A stretch of 12,985 nt of DNA from Bacteroidales bacterium UBA4230 (GCA_002395605.1 DGXO01000072.1:17289-30273); one strand, 5' to 3'; shown: positions 1 through 7,700, numbered from the stretch's first letter. The notes: generated from the sequence alone by a model not told the origin. A program made the numbers and translations.

Positions 1-1148
1 ATAATTCGGAGATTCTTTCTTCCGTCAAGAAAAAAATAGAGGGAGGGTATAGCGGCCCTATTGTACTAACCGGGTATCATTCCCCGGATGGTAGTGCTTC
101 GGCCAATGAAAAACTTTCGCTTGCCCGTGCCCAGAAAGTAAAGGACTATTTTGTGAATGTCCTTGGTTACCCGGCCGAAAAAATTGAAATCCGCGGTGGC
201 GGAGTTGACTGGGAAAAATTCGCCGCCACAGTTGAATATTCGTACTATGGTCCAGACCGCGCATGCGTTTTGTCAATTCTGAGGGACCAGAATCTGACAT
301 CGTCTCAGAAGAAGCAGGCTTTGCTTTCTCTTAGAGGCGGTGCAACTTGGAGGGAACTCAAAGAAAATCAGATGCCCGTGCTTTGTGCCGTGGGCATAAC
401 GTATAGTGATGACACTGAACCGGTTAAGCCCGTAGTGGAGGAACAGCCTTCCGTTGAGGAGCCGGTTTCTCAAGAGCCGATGCCAGAAGAAAAGCCGGAG
501 CCCGAGGTTCCGCCTGTGATAGAGGAACCTCCTGTGGAAGAGCCTCCGGTAGAGGAACCGCCAGTCGAAGAGCCGCCGGTCGTCGAGGAACCTAAAGTAG
601 AACTTCAAGTAAAGGGCACGGCTCTTTTTGGCGTCGGGACCAATCTCCTTTTTGACGCAGTGACAGGGGTGAACGCATCTGTCGATATTCCCGTTGGCAA
701 GCATTGGGACATAACCGCAGACTTCATTTTCCCTTGGTGGAAAAACCGCAACAATAATCTGGCTTTCCAACTTCTCCATCTGGACCTGGGAGCGCGTTAT
801 TATTTCAAGCCATGGGAAAATCGCAGCCAGGATGTACTCAGAGGCTGGTTTGCAAGCGCTTCTGCAGGCGCCGGCTACTACGATTTCGCCCTTTGGAACC
901 CTAAAGGCGTCCAAGGAGAGGAGCTAAAGCTCTCTGTAGGAGGCGGTTACACCTGGGCGCTAGGGGATTGGTGGAGGCTTACCGCAGAGTTTGGTATAGG
1001 ACCTGTATTCACCAGATATCGCATTTATGAGGCCGAAGCCCCAGACCGTTTGGTTGTAACGGATCAGTATTCAAATGTCTTCCTGAGGCCTACTACGGCC
1101 AAAATCTCTCTTACTTATCTGCTTCACAGCACCCCTAGAGCCCGATAG
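1..1148 (+). CDS. OmpA-like / DUF3575 outer-membrane protein, 5' truncated by window edge
   Basis: This is the 3' part of a gene whose start lies left of the window. The first complete codon is at position 3, and the GTG at 153 is internal, because conserved coding sequence continues in frame before it. The first ~60 residues resemble an OmpA-type peptidoglycan-binding domain (LTGYHSPDGSASAN, then LSLARAQKVKDYF and GGGVDWEKF). A segment containing LRGGATWRELKENQMPVL follows. Next is an acidic proline-rich linker. The C-terminal ~180 residues match the DUF3575 beta-barrel pattern: TNLLFDAVTGVNASVDIPVG, WDITADFIFPWW, LDLGARYYF, and an ending of PTTAKISLTYLL. This architecture is typical of Bacteroidales outer-membrane proteins, some near fimbrial loci. 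The inferred role is an outer-membrane protein contacting peptidoglycan. The exact function is unknown. Domain calls rest on remembered family patterns. Confidence 0.85.
   Translation, partial: NSEILSSVKKKIEGGYSGPIVLTGYHSPDGSASANEKLSLARAQKVKDYFVNVLGYPAEKIEIRGGGVDWEKFAATVEYSYYGPDRACVLSILRDQNLTSSQKKQALLSLRGGATWRELKENQMPVLCAVGITYSDDTEPVKPVVEEQPSVEEPVSQEPMPEEKPEPEVPPVIEEPPVEEPPVEEPPVEEPPVVEEPKVELQVKGTALFGVGTNLLFDAVTGVNASVDIPVGKHWDITADFIFPWWKNRNNNLAFQLLHLDLGARYYFKPWENRSQDVLRGWFASASAGAGYYDFALWNPKGVQGEELKLSVGGGYTWALGDWWRLTAEFGIGPVFTRYRIYEAEAPDRLVVTDQYSNVFLRPTTAKISLTYLLHSTPRAR
528..590 (+). repeat. 15-bp in-frame repeat coding PPVEE
   Basis: About four consecutive units encode PPVEE, the last one expanded to PPVVEE. 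Synonymous codons vary between units (cct/ccg/cca, gta/gtc/gtg), so this is a conserved protein repeat and not a recent DNA slippage. It lies within a longer Pro/Glu-rich linker (about 415-600) joining the OmpA-like and DUF3575 parts. It probably forms an extended periplasmic spacer. Confidence 0.85.
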
Positions 1149-1187
1149 TGTTTCAAAATCTAAAGCATTTTGATTTTGAAACACTAT
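1145..1187 (+). terminator. Hairpin at the end of the DUF3575 gene, probable terminator
   Basis: Positions 1145-1160 and 1172-1187 form a perfect 16-bp inverted repeat with an 11-nt loop. The left arm includes the stop codon of the upstream gene. The stem is AT-rich, and the following sequence is T-rich but interrupted (ttgattatttcttcctttt), so it is a plausible though not textbook intrinsic terminator. Confidence 0.55.
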
Positions 1188-1205
1188 TGATTATTTCTTC
1201 CTTTT

Positions 1206-1324
1206 GAGATCTCTCGACTCGCTACGCTCGCTCGAGATGACACCGTCATCGCGAGTCGCTTGATGCGTCATTGCGTGCACTCCTATTTGTCATTTCGAGC
1301 GAGCGTAGCGAGTCGAGAAATCTC
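1206..1324. repeat. Head-to-head pair of 37-bp REP-like repeats
   Basis: Positions 1206-1242 and 1288-1324 are reverse complements over 37 bp with two mismatches, separated by 45 bp. Read outward-in, each copy runs TGTCAT ... AATCTC or GATCTC. Each also has an internal TCTCGA/TCGAGA-type hairpin around a core rich in CGAGCG and GTAGCGAG. The 45-bp spacer itself contains two gtcat-like fragments, suggesting older degenerate copies. This matches dispersed non-coding palindromic repeats common in Bacteroidetes genomes. Further copies lie at 2923-2949 and 12180-12208. Paired, they could form a strong stem downstream of the DUF3575 gene and upstream of the antitoxin promoter. Confidence 0.85.
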
Positions 1325-1332
1325 ATATGCTA

Positions 1333-1363
1333 TTGCATCTTCCAAATCTTGTGCATATATTTG
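1333..1363 (+). promoter_or_regulatory. Bacteroidetes-type promoter for the toxin-antitoxin-like operon
   Basis: A TTG at 1333-1335 is followed, after 20 bp, by TATATTTG at 1356-1363. The second element is an exact match to the Bacteroidetes -7 consensus TAnnTTTG. Transcription would start near 1368-1371, giving a leader of only about 10 nt before the ATG at 1380. No Shine-Dalgarno sequence is visible in that leader, which is normal for this phylum. Confidence 0.6.
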
Positions 1364-1370
1364 TACAAAT
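1350..1370. promoter_or_regulatory. YefM-type operator with TGTACA core
   Basis: ATTTGTACAAAT at 1359-1370 is a perfect 12-bp palindrome centred on TGTACA (1362-1367). TGTGCA at 1350-1355, one base off, lies exactly 12 bp upstream centre to centre. YefM-YoeB complexes of enterobacteria bind paired TGTACA hexamers; as I recall, the usual centre-to-centre spacing is 12 bp. The site overlaps the -7 element and start region of the predicted promoter, so binding should repress transcription. The link to this antitoxin is inferred from family knowledge and position. Confidence 0.6.
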
Positions 1371-1379
1371 TATTGTTGT

Positions 1380-1634
1380 ATGCAAGTAGTTACCATTTCC
1401 GGCTTCAGAGCCAACATCAAACAGTACTATGATAACGTTCTTCTCACTGAGGAGCCTCTAATCATAACAAAAGGGGATAACGGCGCCGTTTTAATCCCTC
1501 TCAAGGAGTTTAATTCCTTGCAGCGTCGTCTTGAATTCTATAAAAATACGCAGGCTGTGCGTGATTTAAAGGAGGCTGTAGACCAAATGGCTTCCGGAAA
1601 ACTCATTGAAGTAACCGATATCGACGCCTTATGA
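1380..1634 (+). CDS. YefM/Phd-family antitoxin
   Basis: This 84-residue protein has the YefM/Phd layout. The N-terminal DNA-binding part begins MQVVTISGFRANIKQYYDNV. The conserved core is LIITKGDNGAVLIPLKEFNSL, close in pattern to the ITRQNGEAVLMSLEEYNSL segment of E. coli YefM. A charged C-terminal tail (residues ~55-84) would wrap the toxin. A frame extension back to 1260 exists, but it runs through the REP-like repeat and promoter. The ATG at 1380 begins the conserved domain and sits just after the promoter, so I chose it. Its stop overlaps the next start as ATGA (1631-1634), implying coupled translation. It is expected to repress its own operon through the TGTACA operator and to bind the downstream YoeB-like protein. 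Confidence 0.88.
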   Translation: MQVVTISGFRANIKQYYDNVLLTEEPLIITKGDNGAVLIPLKEFNSLQRRLEFYKNTQAVRDLKEAVDQMASGKLIEVTDIDAL

Positions 1635-2374
1635 AGCTCTATTTAAGCCCCAAAGCACAGTATCAATTTCAGGCTTTGAAGGCAAAGAACATCAAGTACG
1701 CAGAGCAGGTCAAGGCCATTCTACTAGACATTAAGGAGCATCCTCTGGAGGGTATCGGCACGCCTGAACTCTTTGACATTTCCCTGCCTGGATACTGGGA
1801 GCGCCGTTTCAACGGAAGCGGCATGATACTCTATTACCATGAGGCCGATTATGTGGTAATAATCAGCATAGGCAATGAGCTTCTGCCGTCGTTTGAGGAG
1901 TTGCCGTCTGCTCTCAGGAAAATGTCCCAGACCGACTATGCGGCCTCAATTCGTCTAATGGAAGCCAACAGGGCGCATGAAGACGATCCTAAAGTGGGGA
2001 TATTCTGGTACAATAGTTCCTGGAATGAATTATTCGGCGTTGTGGCGCGTTCTCTTAGGGATTATTCCAAGCCAAACGCATCTGAGGGGCGTATAACGTG
2101 CTCTGAAATGCACGAAGCCGTATGGAAGAAAGAGTATAACCGCCAAAAGTTTCACGGAGACGGTTCCGGCCCGTTTATCGGCCCTTATGAAAACAAGCCC
2201 AGGGGGAGGGTCTTCTATCTTGTGGAGGAAGACCGCTTTGTAGTTGCGGTTGGGAAATGGCTGGAGGAATATCCTCAGGCCAGGGAACTTATCCTTGAAG
2301 AGTTTGATCTGCCCAGGGATAAAACGTCATTTGAGTACGCCGTACACTGGGATATCGGCCACACCTGGCGTTAG
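1631..2374 (+). CDS. YoeB-like protein with altered active site, fused to an unnamed C-terminal domain
   Basis: Residues 1-88 align without gaps to remembered E. coli YoeB (84 residues). Shared features are the MKL start, HPLEGIGTPELF versus TPFEGKGKPEPL, and LPGYWERRF versus LSGFWSRRI. Glu46 is kept, but the catalytic Arg65 is Met and His83-Tyr84 are Glu-Leu, so mRNA cleavage is doubtful. After a linker (about 89-120) comes a ~125-residue domain unlike any classical YoeB. It has VGIFWYN (122-128), SEMHEAVWKKEY (158-169), KPRGRVFY (189-196), DRFVVAVGKWLEEYP (201-215) and a terminal YAVHWDIGHTWR. From memory, small stand-alone Bacteroidetes proteins share the IFW and PRGRVxY motifs. I know no function for them. 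It is coupled to the antitoxin by ATGA, and its stop overlaps that of pbpC. The frame is intact throughout, so it is not an obvious pseudogene. Confidence 0.78.
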   Translation: MKLYLSPKAQYQFQALKAKNIKYAEQVKAILLDIKEHPLEGIGTPELFDISLPGYWERRFNGSGMILYYHEADYVVIISIGNELLPSFEELPSALRKMSQTDYAASIRLMEANRAHEDDPKVGIFWYNSSWNELFGVVARSLRDYSKPNASEGRITCSEMHEAVWKKEYNRQKFHGDGSGPFIGPYENKPRGRVFYLVEEDRFVVAVGKWLEEYPQARELILEEFDLPRDKTSFEYAVHWDIGHTWR

Positions 2375-4584
2375 TTTATATAGAAGGTGACGGCGGTGGA
2401 TTCGCCGTTTTCGTCCACTATAGTAAGGGTATGTTTCCCTTTTTCCGGAGCCAGTTTCATCTCATGGATGAGGCTGGTTTCTCCTATATAGTTTCCGTCC
2501 AGATGCCACCATATTTTTGTGGCCGGATTGTGGTGCGCGGCCTTGAAAACGGCACCTTCAATTTTCCCGGAAAGCTGCCTTGGAAGCTGCAGCGTGCTGC
2601 CCTGTGAGGGGTAAATAAAGCCGATAGATGCCGTAACAGCCTTCTTTGCGCCTGTATATTCCGGATGATGCGGCCTGTAATACCACTCCATTGCCGGAGG
2701 CAGCACAAACTCCCCGTTTTTGTGATACGGGCAGGCCTCAGTGTCAAGCCCCGCCGCCGGAATAAGCATGTCCTCAGTGTCCGTGCAGTCCGGCCCGGCA
2801 AGGTACCCGCTAAGGGTGCATACCTTTGCCCACTCAGACCCCCGGTCGTTGCCGGGGGTGACGTTTGCCCTGTCGTTGCCGGGGGTGACGTTTGACCTGT
2901 CGCTGCCGGGGGTGACGCGGCCGTCATGCCCGGCTTGACCGGGCATCTCAAACCAACCCCTACTCACCGGCAGGAGGTTGAGAATGTCAAACATCACAGG
3001 CCCGGCAACGCGTGCACCGGTGAGGCCCGGGACGCCCTGGCCCTCGGCATTCCCGGCCCATACTCCAATGGTGTAATCCGGAGTCATTCCAACAGCCCAG
3101 GAGTCCCTGAAACCATAGCTGGTGCCGGTTTTCCAGGCCGCTTTGCGTACAGAGCGTATGAGCCTCCAGTCAAGTTCGTCGGGCCTGTTAACCTCTTTCA
3201 GGGCATCAAGCGTATACCACGCTGCAAGGCTTTCGGCGGCGTCTTTTACCATGTTGGAATACATGCGCGTAATCTGGTCCAGCCTGCATTCTCCGCCACC
3301 AAGGATCAATGACAATCCGTAGTGTGATGCTTCATTTTCTAAAGTGGTAATGTTGCATTTTCGCAAGTTGTCCAGGAACTTTGGGACGCCGTATTCCTGG
3401 AGCAGAAATACCGCCGGAATGTTGAGGGAGCGCGCAAGAGCCTCATTTGCCGGAACTGCTCCATAGTACTGATGGTCAAAGTTTTGGGGCGCAAATCCGC
3501 TTAGGTTAATGGGAACGTCCGGAAGAAGGGTGCGGGGGAGTATGGTCCCTTCCTCAAGTGCAGCCGTATACAGCGCCGGTTTCAGGATACTGCCGGTAGA
3601 GCGTGGAGATGCCGCTACATCTACCTGTGCTCCAGGGCGTTTTCTGTCCGGAGAAGTGTTCCCTACATAGGCTATTATATTGCCGCTGTGGTTGTCTATT
3701 ACAACTGCAGCCATGTCGGCAATGCCTTCTTTGGCGTAGTCGTCGCTTCTCCTGTCGCAGGCTTCCTCTATGGCCTTTTGAGTGGAAAAGAGTATTCCAG
3801 TTCTTGTCCGTTCTCCTTTTTTGCAGTGCTCTACGTAGTGGCTGGCATAGCTAGGGAGTTGAAGTGGTGCTTCAGGTAAAGGCTCTTCAAGTGATAATTC
3901 AAGCGTTTCTGCGTCTATGTCTCCGTGCTCATATAGCTTTTGCAGCAGCCTGTTTCTTTTGTCCTTCAAAAGTTCGCGGTTTTTCCCCGGGTGCATGGAT
4001 GCCGGGGCATTGGGAAGTACTGCCAGAGTGGCAGATTCGGCCCATGAGAGTTCCGCGGCAGGCCTCCCGAAGTACCTCCATGCGGCGGCTTCAAGCCCCA
4101 CCACATTGCCTCCAAACGGTGCGTGGGCCGCATACAGAGCCAGTATTTTTTTCTTGGAGTACCGCAGTTCCAGCCTTGTGGCCTGCACAGCCTCAATGGC
4201 TTTTTGCCAGATGGTGCGCTCTTTCCCGCGGGAGAGCCTTATCACCTGCATGGTGATGGTGGAGCCGCCGCTTACTGTGTGCCCGTGGCTCAGGTTGTCT
4301 TTGATGGCGCGCCCTATTGCCAGCGGATCCACACCCGGGTGCCACCGAAACCGCTTGTCCTCAAACTGGATAAGGGCCGTGGCAAAGCGCTCCGGCACGG
4401 TATCTGACGGGGGAAAACGCCACTGCCCGTCATCGGCAATCCTTGCCCCAAGGAGTTCTCCTTCGGCACTTTCTACAACTGTGGAATAAGGTACGCCTTT
4501 AAACAGTTCCCGCGGCAGGCATAGCAGCCATGCCAGGGCAATTGCCCCGGCCACAACCATTATTATTCTGTTCCTTTTTTCCAT
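2371..4584 (-). CDS. pbpC: Penicillin-binding protein 1C (transglycosylase/transpeptidase)
   Basis: This 737-residue bifunctional peptidoglycan synthase is anchored by an N-terminal membrane segment (about residues 7-23). The GT51 glycosyltransferase motifs are FEDKRF (74-79, catalytic Glu75), HPGVDPLAIGRA, GGSTITMQ (106-113) and LSWAESATLAVLPNAP. Transpeptidase motifs are SxxK at Ser332-Lys335 (SILK), SLN at 386-388 and KTG at 485-487. The C-terminal ~85 residues look like the PBP1C-specific C-terminal domain. I chose the ATG at 4584, preceded by AAGGGGGG at 4587-4594. An upstream in-frame ATG at 4629 would extend translation through a palindrome of the intergenic array. Length matches the family (E. 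coli about 770). Residues ~547-581, between the catalytic and C-terminal domains, are low-complexity and repeat-derived. It lies downstream of its usual partner, alpha-2-macroglobulin. No terminator is visible, since its stop overlaps the convergent gene. Confidence 0.95.
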   Translation of the reverse strand: MEKRNRIIMVVAGAIALAWLLCLPRELFKGVPYSTVVESAEGELLGARIADDGQWRFPPSDTVPERFATALIQFEDKRFRWHPGVDPLAIGRAIKDNLSHGHTVSGGSTITMQVIRLSRGKERTIWQKAIEAVQATRLELRYSKKKILALYAAHAPFGGNVVGLEAAAWRYFGRPAAELSWAESATLAVLPNAPASMHPGKNRELLKDKRNRLLQKLYEHGDIDAETLELSLEEPLPEAPLQLPSYASHYVEHCKKGERTRTGILFSTQKAIEEACDRRSDDYAKEGIADMAAVVIDNHSGNIIAYVGNTSPDRKRPGAQVDVAASPRSTGSILKPALYTAALEEGTILPRTLLPDVPINLSGFAPQNFDHQYYGAVPANEALARSLNIPAVFLLQEYGVPKFLDNLRKCNITTLENEASHYGLSLILGGGECRLDQITRMYSNMVKDAAESLAAWYTLDALKEVNRPDELDWRLIRSVRKAAWKTGTSYGFRDSWAVGMTPDYTIGVWAGNAEGQGVPGLTGARVAGPVMFDILNLLPVSRGWFEMPGQAGHDGRVTPGSDRSNVTPGNDRANVTPGNDRGSEWAKVCTLSGYLAGPDCTDTEDMLIPAAGLDTEACPYHKNGEFVLPPAMEWYYRPHHPEYTGAKKAVTASIGFIYPSQGSTLQLPRQLSGKIEGAVFKAAHHNPATKIWWHLDGNYIGETSLIHEMKLAPEKGKHTLTIVDENGESTAVTFYIN
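2845..2925 (-). repeat. Three 27-bp tandem repeats inside pbpC
   Basis: The units 2845-2871, 2872-2898 and 2899-2925 differ by only a few bases. The third diverges at its right end. On the coding strand they give a nine-residue repeat of the type TPGNDRANV (residues ~558-581). Near-identity at the DNA level implies recent duplication. Because 27 is a multiple of three, the pbpC frame is kept. Confidence 0.9.
2923..2949 (+). repeat. REP-like GTCAT...ATCTC palindrome within pbpC
   Basis: GTCAT at 2923 and ATCTC ending at 2949 flank a palindrome: ATGCCCGG (2926-2933), a 5-nt loop, and CCGGGCAT (2939-2946). It directly abuts the 27-bp tandem repeats and is translated as part of residues 546-554 (containing MPGQAGHDG). 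The ends match the REP-like copies at 1206-1324 and 12180-12208, while the hairpin core differs. Confidence 0.7.
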
Positions 4585-4586
4585 AT

Positions 4587-4594
4587 CCCCCCTT
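4587..4594 (-). promoter_or_regulatory. Ribosome binding site of pbpC
   Basis: On the minus strand, AAGGGGGG ends two bases before the ATG at 4584. It is a strong purine tract in a genome where such sites are mostly absent. It supports the 4584 start over the 4629 one. Confidence 0.6.
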
Positions 4595-4748
4595 GGACCA
4601 GGTCCAGTGCAAATCTGGACGAGGTGCAATTATACCCCCTGGACCTGGTCCACCAAGTATGGGCTACATATACTTGAGTGGCACACCTACTGGACCAGGT
4701 CCAGCCACTAAAAATGTACCTGGTCCAAAAATGCCTTGGACCAGGTCC
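4595..4748. repeat. Mirror-symmetric array of GGACCAGGTCC palindromes
   Basis: Four perfect copies of the 11-bp palindrome GGACC(A/T)GGTCC lie at 4595-4605, 4641-4651, 4692-4702 and 4738-4748. Two degenerate copies (9 of 11) lie at 4617-4627 and 4716-4726. Start-to-start spacings are 22, 24, 51, 24 and 22 bp, symmetric about ~4671. The two halves are thus an imperfect inverted repeat of ~150 bp; about 43 of the 57 outer positions pair by my hand alignment. The array fills most of the 186-bp gap between the alpha-2-macroglobulin gene and pbpC. It could be a multi-site operator, a long RNA hairpin, or a decayed mobile repeat. Confidence 0.85.
4627..4656 (-). promoter_or_regulatory. Candidate pbpC promoter
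   Basis: On the minus strand, TTG (4654-4656) is followed after 19 bp by TATAATTG (4627-4634), a 7-of-8 match to the Bacteroidetes -7 element TAnnTTTG. Transcription would start near 4620, about 36 nt upstream of the pbpC ATG. One perfect GGACCTGGTCC palindrome (4641-4651) lies in the spacer between the two elements, so a protein bound there could block or modulate this promoter. Confidence 0.4.
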
Positions 4749-4770
4749 GCAGGCAATAGTTGTAAGAGAG

Positions 4771-7700
4771 CTACTCCACTGCCGCCACGCCATCGGCCGT
4801 GGAGGCCGAAATAGCGGGCTGGTACATGTCCTGGCACACTGTTGCGGGCATCACAAAGTTGCCGCAGTATGCCGCCCTGAGGCTAACTGTGAAGGTCTTG
4901 CTGCGTCCTTCGGGCAGGCCGAAGAACCAGTCGGCGCGGGTGTCGCGGATGTCCATGTGGTCGTAGCCGTCGGCCTCCGTTACGGCGCCGGAGAGTCTCT
5001 CGTTCAGGATCTCCCAGCCGGAAGGAATGCCGAAACTGAGCGCCAGGGCCTCGTACGCTCGTGCAGCCGACATATTGGTAACCGTAATCACAGCCTTGAA
5101 GCGTGTTCCTTGGGCTATGGAAGCGGGGCTTATCGCCTTGCCTTCGTCGGAGAGGAATTTAACATCCATCTTGAGCCCGTTTGCGCTGCCCTTTGTACGG
5201 GCTTCACGGGAAGTTTTAAGGATGGTGCCGTACAGGGTGCCTTCGGAGGTATTAACCAAAGCGGCATCGGCCTTCACAGGCACGGAAACCATACCGGCGG
5301 CGCTCACAACTTCTTCGGCCCCCAGTTTTGCACTGATTCCGCTGCCGGGAGCTTTGTCGTACAGAATTCTGTAGGCCGCGGCGGTAAAGGCCGATTCCTG
5401 CGTAGAGAGCTCCCATGACGGCAGGCTCTCCTGCGCAAATGCCAGGGCGTCGGCAATTCTTTCCGTGCGCACAAGGGCCTCCAGGGCAATCATCTTGTCG
5501 CGGTACGGGGTGCCGTAGGTGATGTTGTAAGGCTGGTAAGACGGGAACTCCCTGCCAATCCCTTCAAGGAGGGCATCGGCCTGGGCCTTCTTACCTGAAA
5601 TCATATAGGCCGAAGACAGCATCCATCTGGCGGCATCCGTAAGTTTGCCGGATTCGCGGAGCCTGTTCATGGAAGACAGGTTGGCCTCCCCGGCAAGCGC
5701 CATTACATACAGCCTGTAGGTTTCGTCAAGCTGCGGGAAGAAGTCGGCATCGGCAATGCGGTAAACCTGGCTCATCTTCCTTTCATAACTCTTCCATGCC
5801 TTCAGCACTCCGGCATCAACGCCGAAGCCGTCTTTTTCGGCCAGGGTAAGGAAGTGACCTGCCATTGAAGACACCCAGGAGTCGGACTTTCCGCCGCCCC
5901 AGTAGGCAAAGCCGCCGTCGGGGTTCTGCCTGGAGTACAGTGCTTGTATAATCTGAGGAATGAGTTCCTTTGCGGCCTCCTTGTCTTTGTCGCTGAGCAT
6001 GGGCATCAGGGACGCCATGGTAATGCCGCGGGCGCTGAGCTGCTCACCACAGCTGTACGGATAGTTCTTCATATCTTGGAACATTTTCCCTGCATCCAGG
6101 GCGGGGAAGCCCGCAAGCTGGAGGGTGGCTTCTGCGGGAACCTCACGGCTTGCACCCTTTTCAATAATGAAACGCTCCACGGATGTCACCTCCGGATATG
6201 GATTCTGAACAGTGAGGGCGATAGTTTCGGAGGCCTTGTGGCCGGAGCCGGAGGCTTCTACCGTTACATGCGTCACGCCTTCACTTTCCGCCTTCAGGCC
6301 GAAACTTACCATCTTGTCGCCCTTCCCGCTGAAACTCACCTTCTGCGTGGAGGCTCCCGTAATGGCTGCCGGGCCGTCGGCCTTGATGCTAACCGTCACG
6401 TCCTTCACGCCCTCTTCCATTGCAAACACGTTCACCGGAACGGATACTTCCTCTCCGGAGCCAAGGATGCGGGGCAGTGTGGCTACAACCATTAGCGGGT
6501 TCTGTACCGTGACAGTTTTTTCGGCATTGCCGTAAGCGCCTTCGTGGGCCGCCACAACCATTACCCTCACGCTACCCACGTACATGGGAAGTTTCAATTT
6601 CAAAACATCAGTTTCTTTTGCCTTGATTGTCCTGGGCTCCAGGAACAGGACCACCGGATTGAAGCGGTTGTCCTTGCGGGCGTTCTTTATGGCGTCTTCG
6701 TCACCGCCGATGGATGCCAGCGGGACCAGTTTGCTGCCATAAGCGCCAACCACCTGGTCGTAGAGGTCCCAGGTCTTTACGCCAAGGGCTTCGGGCTTGT
6801 ACATGCGGCTCCAGGGATCCGGAGTCTTGAAGGCGGTAAGGTCAAGAAGGCCTTCGTCCACTATGGCAAGCGTATAGGTCATGGGCTTCCCGCTTTTTTC
6901 AGAAACCTTTACGGTGAACTCTTCTTCCGGATGAAGCACGCCCGGAAGCGAGACTACGGGGTTAAGGTGAGAGCCCGGATTTTCCACGTTTACTCTCTGG
7001 ACTCCGTACAGTCTCAGGGGGAGGTCGTTGACGCTGTTTCCGTAAGGCTGGAGGAGGGTTATGTTGATAAAGAAGTTGGGAGCCATTTCCGCTGTAACCG
7101 GCACTTCAAACGGTGTATCATTTTCCGATGTGTTTACCCATGTCCTGGAAAGCACTCCGCCGGCGTTTTCAATGGACACCAAAGCCTTGCCATCCTTGGC
7201 TGCAGGTATGTATACCACGGCTTTTTCCCCAACTTTGTAGGAAGGTTTGTCCGTAGAGAAGGTGAGCATTGTGAGGGACTCGGGATCCTTTCTTGAAGCC
7301 CTTCCACGGTACTCCGGCCAGTCAAATGTTACAAATTTGCCACTAACATGACCACTATCCGTGTCACGTGCCAGAACAAGGTACCTACCCCACTCCGGAT
7401 ATTCCTCACGTACAGTGAATGAAACATCTTTGTCACCACTAACAACAGTTCCGTTAGCAATCTTCTTCACAGAGCTGCCGCTTATGTAGGCATCGAGGTC
7501 GGATCCGGGGTTGTCCCACCACCAGTTCCAGCCGGCCTTATACACTGCATATTCTACCTTGTGACCTTTGACCCTGTTACCAAAAGAGTTCAAAACCGCA
7601 ACCTTGAACACCTGGTCTTTGTCTGTTTCAAGGAAGTCTCCTTCAGGGGCCAGGATTCCAACATAGGCGCTGTACGGGGAGTAGGGAAGGGTTTCCGTAG

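Noticed and set aside
273..914. Minus-strand open frame of 213 residues opposite the DUF3575 gene
   Set aside because: Its Arg/Leu-rich repeat is the mirror of the PPVEE linker; no independent coding evidence.
1260..1379. Longer start for the antitoxin at 1260
   Set aside because: The 40 extra residues come from the REP-like repeat and promoter and have no resemblance to YefM/Phd. The predicted promoter lies inside that stretch.
1631..2374. The YoeB-like gene considered as a frameshift-derived pseudogene or two merged genes
   Set aside because: A single continuous frame covers both domains with a plausible linker and no internal stop. The odd active site alone does not show decay.
4585..4629. 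Upstream pbpC start at 4629
   Set aside because: It would translate a palindrome of the intergenic array and the predicted promoter, while the ATG at 4584 has a purine-rich ribosome site and directly precedes the membrane anchor.
4595..4748. Palindrome array considered as a CRISPR array
   Set aside because: Repeats are only 11 bp, spacers are 11-40 bp and the halves are mirror images; there are no cas genes nearby.
4678..5418. Plus-strand open frame of 246 residues opposite the macroglobulin 3' end
   Set aside because: It runs antisense to strongly conserved coding sequence and has no recognisable domain; it reflects codon bias on the other strand.
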